The notes under the pieces are model-generated. The model made no database searches and was not told the origin of the DNA. It worked only from the letters and a program-made list of their open reading frames with translations. The position numbers were made by a program, and so were the translations under genes. Below are positions 28,060-35,209 of a stretch of DNA of 35,209 nt, piece by piece (position 1 is the stretch's first letter; the number at the start of each line of letters is the position of its first letter). The stretch is from a virus, in the IMG/VR virus record IMGVR_UViG_3300042542_003300, positions 1-35,209 of that record; one strand, 5' to 3'.

Positions 28060-28734
28060 TTAGAGCCCCGTCGTGATGTTGAAGTAGCCCCGCCGCGTCG
28101 GGATGATGTCGTTTGCGGTGAATTGCGGCGTGAACATCACGCCCTGACGCCGCCGCTCAGAGGCGATCAGCCCCGCCAGCGCCGTCTGATAAAGCTGTTG
28201 CCAAAGCCCGACCCGCTCATCGTCCACCAGGTACGGCGCCGCCTGTAGCAGCGAGCCGTAAAGGTAGACGTTGGGATAGTTGGCCAGAACCCAATTGGAC
28301 GCGTTGCTATCGCTCAGCGCCGGGATCGCGGCATAGTAGGCAAGCTCGCCCGTGTACGCCTGATCGGGAACCGGCGAGTAGCGGAAATCGTCGCCCACCA
28401 TCGCAAACGAGCGCGGGAACGCCGCCTGAATGTCCGTCGTCGCACGCAAGAACGCGAGGCTCTCCGGCGTCACGTTGTCGAGCGGGTAAATGTCCGTGTT
28501 CGTGGTCAGCGTCAGAGACACGATGCCGACCATATCGGACGGGACCGCCTCATATTCCGCATCAACGGTAATCGCGAGCCGCGTCATCATGCGGGGCGAC
28601 TTGATCGCCTCCGGTCCCGTGCCGAACGCCTTTTCAGCCAGGGTCACGAAATCCGGAATCACCGACGTCAGGTCAGTGCGGTGCAGCCATGACGCAATGG
28701 ACGTCTTTAGCTCACTGTAAGTGGTTAGAGCCAT
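28060..28734 (-). CDS. Head-tail adaptor protein
   Basis: 224 aa. Begins MALTTYSELKTSIASWLHRT, DLTSVIPDFVTLAEKAF and continues with a beta domain (YEAVPSDMVGIVSLTLTTNT) and the helical ending NYPNVYLYGSLLQAAPYLVD, DERVGLWQQLYQTALAGLIA. This pattern is typical of podovirus adaptor proteins, the functional counterpart of P22 gp4, which forms the ring below the portal. It overlaps the glycosyltransferase gene by 23 bases. Location between capsid and hub genes agrees. Confidence 0.8.
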   Translation of the reverse strand: MALTTYSELKTSIASWLHRTDLTSVIPDFVTLAEKAFGTGPEAIKSPRMMTRLAITVDAEYEAVPSDMVGIVSLTLTTNTDIYPLDNVTPESLAFLRATTDIQAAFPRSFAMVGDDFRYSPVPDQAYTGELAYYAAIPALSDSNASNWVLANYPNVYLYGSLLQAAPYLVDDERVGLWQQLYQTALAGLIASERRRQGVMFTPQFTANDIIPTRRGYFNITTGL

Positions 28735-29359
28735 TTTTGATCCATTCGCCGATATGGCCGGTGTAGGACTTCGACCCCGCGACGTGCGTCAGCCGGTGTT
28801 CAGGGTCCAGCCACACCTTGCCGCCCGCATCCCGCCAATCGAGGCAGAACCGCGTATCCTCCCCGCCCCCTCTGGGCACATGGAAGAACGCAAAGCCCGT
28901 GAACGCGAAATGCGAATAGACGTGTTCCGGCTTGGCCAGGGTTTCGAACACCCGCTTGGAGAGGCACAGGAAGCCGCCGGGGAGGGTTTCGACCTCCAGC
29001 AGCCCGTTGACCGCGTAAAGCTCCTCGCCCGCCAGCCACGTCACCGGATAGGCTTCCGCGTCTTGCTTCAGCCGGTAAGCGCCCCCGACGAAGTCAACGT
29101 CGTGGCTGGCCAGTCGCAGCACCGCGCCCGGCTCCCATGCAACGTCACTATCGAGGAAAATCATCTTGTCCGCGTCGCTGGCCATGAACTGGTTCGCCAG
29201 TTGGTCGCGCGCCTGAGTGATCAGGCTGCATCGCGGAAGAAACGCGACCTCAAACTCTACACCCGTGAGGGCCGCAGCCCCCTGCTCATTGAGCAGGGAG
29301 CGCGCCGTTTCCACGGTAATCCCGCCGTCATAGGCGGGGATAGCCACAAGTAGTTTCAC
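28712..29359 (-). CDS. GT-A family glycosyltransferase
   Basis: 215 aa from GTG 29359 (GTGA overlap). N-terminus MKLLVAIPAYDGGITVETAR is the nucleotide-sugar-binding start of GT-A enzymes, and FLDSDVAWEPGA carries the DxD metal motif (D70, D72). GGAYRLK, GGFLCLSKRVFE and GGGEDTRFCLDWRDAGG (acceptor/ED region) follow. No membrane span, so it acts in the cytoplasm. It lies inside the head gene cluster, so it may glycosylate a virion protein, or modify host surface glycans. Catalytic motifs are intact. Confidence 0.82.
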   Translation of the reverse strand: MKLLVAIPAYDGGITVETARSLLNEQGAAALTGVEFEVAFLPRCSLITQARDQLANQFMASDADKMIFLDSDVAWEPGAVLRLASHDVDFVGGAYRLKQDAEAYPVTWLAGEELYAVNGLLEVETLPGGFLCLSKRVFETLAKPEHVYSHFAFTGFAFFHVPRGGGEDTRFCLDWRDAGGKVWLDPEHRLTHVAGSKSYTGHIGEWIKNGSNHLQ

Positions 29360-29649
29360 GCAGCGCCCTTGATAGCGCCAAGCGACACCAGCGCATTGCG
29401 CAGGGCGTTGCCCTGGGCCGCGAGAGTGGCGATAGCGTTGGCAAGGATCGTGCTGTTGTAGGTGCCAGTCAGAGCGGCGATACCGTTGGTCGCAGCGGCA
29501 GTGCCGGTCGAACCATCAGTAACCGCAGCTTGAGCCGCACCCGCCGGACGGGCCAGCGGAGTGGCGCCATAAAAGGCGATCAGGTCGGTGGCCGATTGGC
29601 CAAGCGTAGTGCCGTCCGGATTGCCGTCAGAGAGTTGCTTCACAGCCAT
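29356..29649 (-). CDS. Small head protein (hypothetical)
   Basis: 97 aa: MAVKQLSDGNPDGTTLGQSA, TDLIAFYGATPLARPAGAAQ, then Ala/Thr-rich (GTAAATNGIAALTGTYNSTI, LANAIATLAAQGNALRNALV). Similar small proteins follow the coat gene in many phages and may decorate the capsid. A strong AAGGAG ribosome site lies 8 bases before the ATG, the best in the late operon after the coat gene. Confidence 0.75.
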   Translation of the reverse strand: MAVKQLSDGNPDGTTLGQSATDLIAFYGATPLARPAGAAQAAVTDGSTGTAAATNGIAALTGTYNSTILANAIATLAAQGNALRNALVSLGAIKGAA

Positions 29650-29661
29650 GATATGATCTCC

Positions 29662-30855
29662 TTAGACCGAAGCGGAGTTGGCGATACGGGTCGCCAGTTG
29701 AGCGCGAAGCGTCTTGTAGCCGTAGAGGACATCGAGACGACACGGGAGAAGGTCGTTGTTGATGTCGTACTGACGAACGACGCGCATAGACACGCCGTCA
29801 TAGACTTCACGCGCGGCGAAATCGACGCCCTTGGGCATCACAAGGTCAGCGGTCGCGAAGGTGAACGCGTCCTTGTGATACATCATCGATTGCCCGTAGT
29901 TGGTCGAGGCCGTGCCGGAGATGGTCACGACCGCGTCAGCTTGCGGGAAGGCCGAGATGTTCTGAGTGGCGCCGGTCGTCTGCATGGCCGGGGAGACGCT
30001 GATGGTGCCAGCGCCGCCCGCGTAGTTCGACGTGACGACGAACTGTTGCAGGTTGCCGGTCGAGACCTTGGTTTCAGGGTGAACAGAGAACACCGACCCG
30101 AAGGTGATGATCTCGCCCGCCTGAATGGCGCCGGTGCCGGTCTTCAGGACAACCGAAGTGGCCCCTTGAGCCGAAACCGTAGTGGTCACGGCGTAGCTGG
30201 CGTTGCCCGCGCCGCGCTCTTGCGTCGAAAGGTGGGTGCTTTCGGCGAAGTCGAAGCCCGACGCGTAGCCCATGTAGCCTTCGCGGTACTGCTTGCCGAC
30301 CTCGCGACCGTCTTGGAAAAGGCCCTTGAGGGCGTCCACCAGGCGGGCGTTGTCGAGGGTGTTAAGCAGGGCCGTGCGGTTGCCAGCCGGGGTGAGGCTG
30401 TCTTCCAGCTTCTTGCGGCCTTCCAGCACCTTCGCGAAGGTGATGGCGGCAGCGGTGTTGTCGACCTGATTGTAGACGTCCTTACGCATGTTCAGGGCGT
30501 CGCTCTCAATCGCAGCCGCGAGAACCGCCATAGCGGGCTCAAGGATACGCTTGGAGAAGTCGTCCAGCGACAGGGTAAGGTCAGCCGACGTAAACGCCAG
30601 ATCAACACCCTTTTGGGTGGCGACTTGCAGCGTGACGCTGGTTTCGTTCGTGTCTTGAACGCCCATAACGCGGCCCGTGCGAACCGTGTATTGGTTCGGC
30701 AGGCGGATTTTCAGGCTATCGCCGATCTTGGCGCCGGACTTGGCGAAGCTGTCATCGTACTGACGGTTGATGCTGCCGATAAAGGTCAGCTTCTGGTGCA
30801 GCACGCGGAGGGCTTCGCGAGTGACGGCGGTCGGCGTCAGAAGCGCATTGCTCAT
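29662..30855 (-). CDS. Major capsid protein, P22 coat family
   Basis: 397 aa (P22 gp5 is 430). The N-terminus is diagnostic for the P22 coat family: MSNALLTPTAVTREALRVLH, LTFIGSINRQYDDSFAKSGA, KIGDSLKIRLPNQYTVRTGR. The HK97-fold backbone helix LDDFSKRILEPAMAVLAAAI follows. A Gly/Thr-rich insertion (about 200-300) may be the I-domain counterpart. It ends RLDVLYGYKTLRAQLATRIA. A ribosome site (AAGGAA) precedes the ATG. Scaffold gene lies directly upstream. Confidence 0.93.
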   Translation of the reverse strand: MSNALLTPTAVTREALRVLHQKLTFIGSINRQYDDSFAKSGAKIGDSLKIRLPNQYTVRTGRVMGVQDTNETSVTLQVATQKGVDLAFTSADLTLSLDDFSKRILEPAMAVLAAAIESDALNMRKDVYNQVDNTAAAITFAKVLEGRKKLEDSLTPAGNRTALLNTLDNARLVDALKGLFQDGREVGKQYREGYMGYASGFDFAESTHLSTQERGAGNASYAVTTTVSAQGATSVVLKTGTGAIQAGEIITFGSVFSVHPETKVSTGNLQQFVVTSNYAGGAGTISVSPAMQTTGATQNISAFPQADAVVTISGTASTNYGQSMMYHKDAFTFATADLVMPKGVDFAAREVYDGVSMRVVRQYDINNDLLPCRLDVLYGYKTLRAQLATRIANSASV

Positions 30856-30884
30856 GACGAAAAGTTCCTTCTAAGGGAGGGTCG

Positions 30885-30898
30885 GCGTCTCTCGACGC
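30885..30898 (-). other. Small GNRA hairpin between scaffold and coat genes
   Basis: On the minus (mRNA) strand GCGTC-GAGA-GACGC: 5-bp stem with a GAGA tetraloop, in the 53-bp gap upstream of the coat ribosome site. No U-run, so not a standard terminator; may protect or process the coat mRNA. Confidence 0.4.
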
Positions 30899-30908
30899 TG
30901 ATGGGGGG

Positions 30909-31793
30909 TTAGCCGCGCTTGCGGGCGGCCTGGGCTTGGGCTTGGCGAGCCTTCATCCAGGCATCAACGCTCGCACGGTCATCCAGCTTGCCGGGGGAGG
31001 CGGAATTAGCGCCCCGCACCTTCTGGGCCGGTTGGACCGATTGAGCCTTGAGGCCCTGTTGAACGGCTCGGCTTGTCTTCGCGCCCTTTTCCAGTTCCAT
31101 AAGCCGGTGCATGGCCACGATGAAACGCGCGTCAGTCACTTGGTTCAGCTCTTGCGGGCTGTACCCAAACTGCGTTCCGAACTGGATCAGCTTGCCAGCG
31201 AGATCAGGGGTAAGGGCGATGTTGTTCTGTTCAAGGTAAGCCATGCTTTCCTGGGCTTGGCGTGCGCTCTCGCGTGCCGATGCCAGTGCGGCTTCCTGTT
31301 GCGCCGTTTCGACGTATCGTCCCGCGTCGGCGCGCGCTTCCTTCAAGGCTTGATGTTTGCGAAGGGCGCTTTGGAGCGCAAGGGCGTCCTCTTGCGCCTG
31401 GTCGTACTGCCCGGCAGCACGAAAGGCGGAAACCCGTTGTTCCCAGCCATCCCAATCGATGGTCTCATATTCCGCAAGCTGTTGTTCCACCATGACCACG
31501 CGGGCTCTGGCTTGAACAATCTCATCCGACGTCTTGGCTTGCTGGGCCAGCCTTTCGCCCAGTTCCCGGCGCTGTTCTGCAATCTCTTGCGTCTTGCGGG
31601 TGTAGTCCGCCTGCATCAGGAACGCGCCCTTGAGCGCCTTCGGAATGCGATGCTTAACCCCGTCTAGGTCAACCTCTTCGGTATCGTCTTCCGGCTCTGC
31701 CTCGTCGGCGTCGCCTTCGTACTCAACGTCCAGATCGTCCTGCACGTCCTCGACTTCCGGGGCTTGCGCCTCCAGATTGGTCTCGTCTTCCAT
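30909..31793 (-). CDS. Scaffolding protein
   Basis: 294 aa (P22 gp8 is 303). A very acidic N-terminal 45 residues (EDVQDDLDVEYEGDADEAEP) lead to KHRIPKALKGAFLMQADYTR, then long charged helices (IAEQRRELGERLAQQAKTSD, YDQAQEDALALQSALRKHQA). The C-terminus is basic with DAWMKARQAQAQAARKRG, like the coat-binding helix-turn-helix end of P22 scaffold. Placement between portal and coat genes is the P22 order. AGAGGG ribosome site precedes the ATG. It would guide procapsid assembly and leave before packaging. Confidence 0.85.
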   Translation of the reverse strand: MEDETNLEAQAPEVEDVQDDLDVEYEGDADEAEPEDDTEEVDLDGVKHRIPKALKGAFLMQADYTRKTQEIAEQRRELGERLAQQAKTSDEIVQARARVVMVEQQLAEYETIDWDGWEQRVSAFRAAGQYDQAQEDALALQSALRKHQALKEARADAGRYVETAQQEAALASARESARQAQESMAYLEQNNIALTPDLAGKLIQFGTQFGYSPQELNQVTDARFIVAMHRLMELEKGAKTSRAVQQGLKAQSVQPAQKVRGANSASPGKLDDRASVDAWMKARQAQAQAARKRG

Positions 31794-31814
31794 GTTGTCC
31801 CTCTGGGGTTAGTT

Positions 31815-33767
31815 CTAGGGCTGCCCGAAGGCTTGGCCCAATGCGGGGAGCCGCATTTCCTGTTCGACCCTTGCGCGGTCGGTCTCGGCCTCAAACCGCT
31901 TGGTCTGGGCCTCGAATTGTTTGACCTGAAGCTCAGCCGCCTTCAGCGACTGGTCCGACTTCATGGCCTCGTTTTCCGCCTGTAGCTGGCCGATCATGGC
32001 CTGCCCTTGCTGGATTTGCTGTTGCAGTTCCGGCGGGATGCCGCCTTGCTGTTGAGCCTGGGGGTTCAGCGCGGCGAGGCGCTTGGCCACTTCCTCGTGT
32101 TCGGGCCAATCCATCGTCTTGGCGATCAGGTCGCCCAGCACCGGAGCGGCTTGCGGGAACGCCTGAATAAGCGCCGTCATCTGTTCGGCGGCTTCCTCGC
32201 GGCGTGACGTGTAGGACGGGCCGGCAGCGACGATCAGGTCATACTTGCCAGCGTCCAGCGCGTAGACCGCCGCAACCGGATTGCCCTGTTCGTCCGTGAC
32301 CGGCTGGCCGTTCTCGTCAATAGCCTGCGTCGGCTGGTTGACCGGGATGTTACGCGGCTGGCCGCTCACGCCCATCACCCGAACAATCCGTTCGGTCGAA
32401 TAGACATGCGGGATCAGGTCAATGATGACCCGGCCCGCGTGCCGGATACCCCGCGTCAGGTTGTCCACGAAGTGGAACGTCGAAACGTCCCCTTCCCGCT
32501 GACGCGCCATAATGGCCCGCCCGCTCGTCTCGTTAGACCTGGCGCCCAGCGAGGCGTCATAGATGCCAAGGATCGCCTTCATTTCGTCGGACGTGGACAG
32601 CGCCTCTTGCAGCGCCCCGGCAGGCACACCCGCAAAGCCCTGACGCTGCGGAGCTTCCGGCCCGTCGTACTCGATAAACGCGTGCGTCGCGCTGTTGGCG
32701 GTTTCCCACTTGGCGCGCTCTGTCTCAAACGCCCCGACACGCCCGATGAACGGAGCCTTGGGCGCCAGGGCCACCAGCTCCGTCGCCATCGTGCGCCAGT
32801 AGTTGTACATCCGCTGGGCGTCTTTGGCGTCGCGGATCAGCGAGCGGAAATACCGCTTGCCCTCCACATTTACCTCGTCCCCATAGACGGGAATGATCGG
32901 GATGTACTTGCCCGGCCATTCGACCGTGGACAGCACCTCCGCCCCGGTCATGGTGTATTGCGTGACCTTGTGGCCCTCGATCTCGCGGGGCGAGCCGACC
33001 ACGACAACCTCGTCAGCGTCAAACAGAGCTTTACGCTCTTGGTAGACCTTCGCGTCGATAATCTCGCCGTTGGACAGCAGCAGGATTTGCTTCTTGACCT
33101 TGTCGCGCTTCCACCATTCGGCGATCAGCACGCTATCGTCAGAAATCCACGGATCGCGCAGGCTGGTGTAGGGCTCGTCATTCCAGTTGACCGCGTCGGC
33201 GCCCTTGTACTCGCGCTCGAAAACCGACTTCTTGACGACGTCAACGATAAACGCGCTGTTCCAGTCGGAGCTATCAGCCGCCGTGGAAAAGGGATCGCCA
33301 TAGACCGCCAGCGGGTTGGCGATGCGGTCAATGCAGATGTCCTGGTCGAACGTGTCGTCGCTGCTGTACTTGGTGTTGATACGGAAAAACCCGTACCCAC
33401 CCGTTACCGCGCACTCCATCGCCGTATCATAGGCGACGTCGGCGTCAGACGTGTACTCGATGTTGCGGATCAGGTCGGAGTAGATATCCGCCACAGCCGG
33501 ATCCGCATCGCTGTCCGCCGGGTGTACCTTGATGCTGGGCTTGTTCTGCCGGGCATCGTTAACGACCTGCCGAATAAACGCGGGCAGCTTGTTAATCGTC
33601 AGGATCGGGCGCTGTTCAAGCTCGCGCTGCTGCTTAACGCGCTCGTCCCATTGCTCGCCAAGGCGGGCGAACTTCACGTCGTCAAGCCACAGTTCGCGGT
33701 TCTCGTTCTCCGCGTCGCGCGCCTGTTCGAACGCCTCGCGGGCCTGGTCTAGAATATCGTCAGACAT
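31815..33767 (-). CDS. Portal protein, P22 type
   Basis: 650 aa (P22 gp1 is 725). N-terminal SDDILDQAREAFEQARDAEN, LWLDDVKFARLGEQWDERVK, then RPILTINKLPAFIRQVVNDA and RQNKPSIKVHPAD are characteristic of P22-type portals. Wing and stem follow (AVTGGYGFFRINTKYSSDDT, IANPLAVYGDP, YFRSLIRDAKDAQRMYNYWR). The C-terminus is a long helical, Gln-rich barrel (PPELQQQIQQGQAMIGQLQA). It forms the dodecameric DNA channel and docks terminase. Its ATG overlaps the terL stop by one base. Confidence 0.93.
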   Translation of the reverse strand: MSDDILDQAREAFEQARDAENENRELWLDDVKFARLGEQWDERVKQQRELEQRPILTINKLPAFIRQVVNDARQNKPSIKVHPADSDADPAVADIYSDLIRNIEYTSDADVAYDTAMECAVTGGYGFFRINTKYSSDDTFDQDICIDRIANPLAVYGDPFSTAADSSDWNSAFIVDVVKKSVFEREYKGADAVNWNDEPYTSLRDPWISDDSVLIAEWWKRDKVKKQILLLSNGEIIDAKVYQERKALFDADEVVVVGSPREIEGHKVTQYTMTGAEVLSTVEWPGKYIPIIPVYGDEVNVEGKRYFRSLIRDAKDAQRMYNYWRTMATELVALAPKAPFIGRVGAFETERAKWETANSATHAFIEYDGPEAPQRQGFAGVPAGALQEALSTSDEMKAILGIYDASLGARSNETSGRAIMARQREGDVSTFHFVDNLTRGIRHAGRVIIDLIPHVYSTERIVRVMGVSGQPRNIPVNQPTQAIDENGQPVTDEQGNPVAAVYALDAGKYDLIVAAGPSYTSRREEAAEQMTALIQAFPQAAPVLGDLIAKTMDWPEHEEVAKRLAALNPQAQQQGGIPPELQQQIQQGQAMIGQLQAENEAMKSDQSLKAAELQVKQFEAQTKRFEAETDRARVEQEMRLPALGQAFGQP

Positions 33768-35041
33768 CAGCCCATCCAGCCGTAAGAGCCGACCTGCGAT
33801 TGCGGGCGCGGTCGCTTGATCATCGGTTCCTGATACGCAAGGCAGAGGTAGCGGAGCGCGTCCGCCGCGTGGCTTGTCCAGTCGTGCAGCGGGCCTAGCG
33901 TGAGGCGGCGCTTTTCATCCTTGCGGGCGCGGTATTGCTTGATCGCTTGAAGACCAGCCGCGCACTTATCGCCATCAATCCACATGCGCGGGATGTAGCG
34001 GCGCACCGTCTCGATACCGTCCTCGACGCTGGTTGCCGGAAGCACGCGGGTTTTGAACCCCATGGCCTCGAACATTTCCACGCGGCTCTTGCCGGTCCCC
34101 AGCTCGCGCGCCTGGGCGTCGTGAGGCAGGATCAACGGCTCGTACGTGTGGCCGCGATCCTTAAGCGCCTTGCCGTACCAATCGAGCGCCACACCGTTGT
34201 TTTCGATGTAGTCCACCAGCCTGATTTCCCGGCCCGTGAATTGCGCCAGCCAGATCGCCGTTGCGTCGCCGATGCCAAGGTCAAAGGCCGCATGAACGGG
34301 GAGAACCGGATCAATCGGAACCCGGCAGATACGGCTAGGCGTCTCATCAGCAGCGGCGTTTATAAGCTTGGCGTAATAAGCGCCCTCAACAGCCGCATCA
34401 AAGCTGCACTCAAACTCGCGCTGGTACTCGTCGTCTGAAAGCTCGCTGCGCAAGGACTGAAGCTCCTCGTCAGCGATCAAGCCCGTCTGCGAAGCCCGCA
34501 AGACCAGCGAGAACCATTCCGGGTCGCTTTCCGCCCGAAGGTGGATGTCGTGAAACGCGTTCTGGCCTTTCGGCGTGCCGATGAAGATCGCCCAGCCTTG
34601 CCGGTCGGACAGAGCCGGGCGGATGACCTCAGACCACGCTCGCGGGTCCATGTCCGCGAACTCGTCAAGCACCACGCCGTCAAGGTAGATGCCGCGCAGT
34701 CGGTCGTAATTGTCAGCACCGTACAAACGAACCCGACCACCGCCGGGAAGGTCAACGCGCAGCTCGCTTTCGTTTACCTCCGCGCCGGGGATAACGCCCG
34801 TGTAGTGCTTGACGTAGGACCAGGCGACATCCTTGGCCTGGGCAAAGTACGGCGCGACGTAGGCGAAGCGCGGGTTGGACTTGCCGCAGGTCAGCGCGGC
34901 CTTGATCAGCTCGTTAATCGCCGAAACCGTCTTACCCGCTCGCCGATGCGCGACGATGGCGCCGAAACGCTGTTGCCTGTTGTGGAACGGCTTGAACGGC
35001 TCGCGCGGGCAGTAGGGGATGACTACCCGTTGGACGCCCAC
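33767..35041 (-). CDS. Terminase large subunit
   Basis: 424 aa from GTG 35041, which has AGAGG just upstream and overlaps the terS stop by 19 bases; a frame extension to GTG 35107 runs inside terS and is rejected. ATPase motifs: Walker A AHRRAGKT (31-38), Walker B GVVLDEFAD (D126, E127), coupling GTPKG (155-159). The nuclease domain starts at AAFDLGIGDATAIW (D254) and continues with RVLPATSVEDGIETVRRYIP and HAADALRYL (DALRY). It packages and cuts phage DNA. P22-type portal and coat genes nearby suggest headful packaging. Complete, no missing motif. Confidence 0.94.
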   Translation of the reverse strand: MGVQRVVIPYCPREPFKPFHNRQQRFGAIVAHRRAGKTVSAINELIKAALTCGKSNPRFAYVAPYFAQAKDVAWSYVKHYTGVIPGAEVNESELRVDLPGGGRVRLYGADNYDRLRGIYLDGVVLDEFADMDPRAWSEVIRPALSDRQGWAIFIGTPKGQNAFHDIHLRAESDPEWFSLVLRASQTGLIADEELQSLRSELSDDEYQREFECSFDAAVEGAYYAKLINAAADETPSRICRVPIDPVLPVHAAFDLGIGDATAIWLAQFTGREIRLVDYIENNGVALDWYGKALKDRGHTYEPLILPHDAQARELGTGKSRVEMFEAMGFKTRVLPATSVEDGIETVRRYIPRMWIDGDKCAAGLQAIKQYRARKDEKRRLTLGPLHDWTSHAADALRYLCLAYQEPMIKRPRPQSQVGSYGWMG

Positions 35042-35209
35042 GAAACCTCTAGCTTGATCGCCTCGCCGTTTTCGCCGCCGTGCTTGCTGTAGCTCATGTC
35101 GCGCCACTCATCGGACGCGCGGTTTTTCAGGCCGAACACAACAGCCGTGGCGTTGCCTTCGCCAGTCATGGCCAGGTGTCGGGCTCGCTCCTCCCACCAT
35201 TGAACGGCT
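35023..35209 (-). CDS. Terminase small subunit (3' part, continues at position 309)
   Basis: The minus strand here reads the C-terminal portion of the terminase small subunit, ending KLEVSWASNG with TAG at 35023-35025. Bases 35083-35209 repeat 1-127, so only 35023-35082 (19 codons plus stop) are new sequence. Joined with 1-309 the gene is 369 bases, 122 aa. The TerL GTG lies within its last codons. Confidence 0.88.
   Translation of the reverse strand, partial: AVQWWEERARHLAMTGEGNATAVVFGLKNRASDEWRDMSYSKHGGENGEAIKLEVSWASNG
35083..35209. repeat. 127-bp terminal direct repeat (right copy)
   Basis: Identical to 1-127; see the left copy. Remove one copy to obtain the unique circle. Confidence 0.95.

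Larger units (their letters stand above)
1..35209. mobile_element. Complete circular temperate P22-like phage genome
   Basis: The window carries a full set of packaging, head, tail, lysis, replication, recombination, integration and repressor genes with no bacterial housekeeping gene. The first and last 127 bases are identical, so the contig closes into a 35,082-bp circle. P22-type portal, scaffold, coat, adaptor and gp10-like hub, with no long tape measure or sheath gene, point to a short-tailed (podovirus) particle. Integrase, Xis candidate, attP and repressor show a temperate lifestyle. Whether the circle is a replicating or excised form, or a circularly permuted headful-packaged genome, cannot be told from sequence alone. 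Confidence 0.93.

Noticed and set aside
29530-30912. 460-codon plus-strand open frame
   Set aside because: Antisense to the P22-like coat gene; composition typical of a GC-rich shadow frame.
32406-33752. 448-codon plus-strand open frame
   Set aside because: Antisense to the portal gene, which is unmistakable; no motif in the shadow.

Overview
The window is a complete small temperate podovirus-type phage genome, assembled as a circle. Its first 127 bases (1-127) are repeated exactly at the end (35083-35209), so the unique circle is 35,082 bp and the terminase small-subunit gene runs across the cut. The virion genes (portal, scaffold, coat, adaptor, gp10-like tail hub) are of the P22 type. An integrase, an excisionase candidate, a repressor/Cro-like pair and an attP carrying the 5' half of a tRNA-Thr gene show that it is temperate. 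The GC-rich sequence, the tRNA fragment, a leaderless promoter and the protein styles suggest an alphaproteobacterial host (Caulobacter/Brevundimonas/Sphingomonas-like). That host is an inference; nothing in the sequence names it.

Layout. From a switch region at about 8280-8375, a leftward (minus) operon runs 8280 to 703: Cro-like regulator, hypothetical, adenine methyltransferase, HNH nuclease, hypothetical, DnaA-domain-IV protein, small protein, ParB-like protein, small protein, SF2 helicase with zinc finger, Toprim primase, three small proteins, NusG-like factor, small protein. Nearly every junction overlaps (mostly ATGA or GTGA), so translation is probably coupled throughout. A 393-bp non-coding stretch (310-702) separates it from terS. 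The late genes continue leftward across the circle junction: terS, terL, portal, scaffold, P22-like coat, small head protein, glycosyltransferase, adaptor, structural protein, carbohydrate-binding spike, small protein, tail fibre, gp10-like hub, two small proteins, an 843-aa repeat protein with a C-terminal chaperone-like domain, three probable ejection proteins, two membrane proteins (holin candidates), a metallophosphoesterase, small membrane proteins, GH19 endolysin, and overlapping Rz/Rz1 spanins ending at 13334.

The plus strand holds the repressor (8375-8677). After it, from a second repressor-type promoter, comes a recombination/integration operon: a small acidic protein, two tiny membrane proteins, two hypotheticals, Erf-family annealing protein, Gp157-like protein, NinB, two hypotheticals, Xis candidate and integrase. 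attP follows the integrase directly and is flanked by repeated TGTAAAA arm-type motifs.

Control. Two near-identical 17-bp palindromes (TGTAC-N7-GTACA) sit in the spacer of two matching promoters, one firing left into the replication genes and one right into the recombination/integration genes. One repressor could therefore shut both arms. The leftward promoter appears to make a leaderless mRNA. A single plus-strand membrane-protein frame (16867-17160) inside the late region is a possible lysogenic-conversion gene.

The observations most worth following are the 5'-half tRNA attP, the mirrored operator-promoters, the NusG-like protein beside the structured pre-terS leader, the 22-residue-repeat virion protein, and the duplicated module shared by two adjacent ejection proteins.
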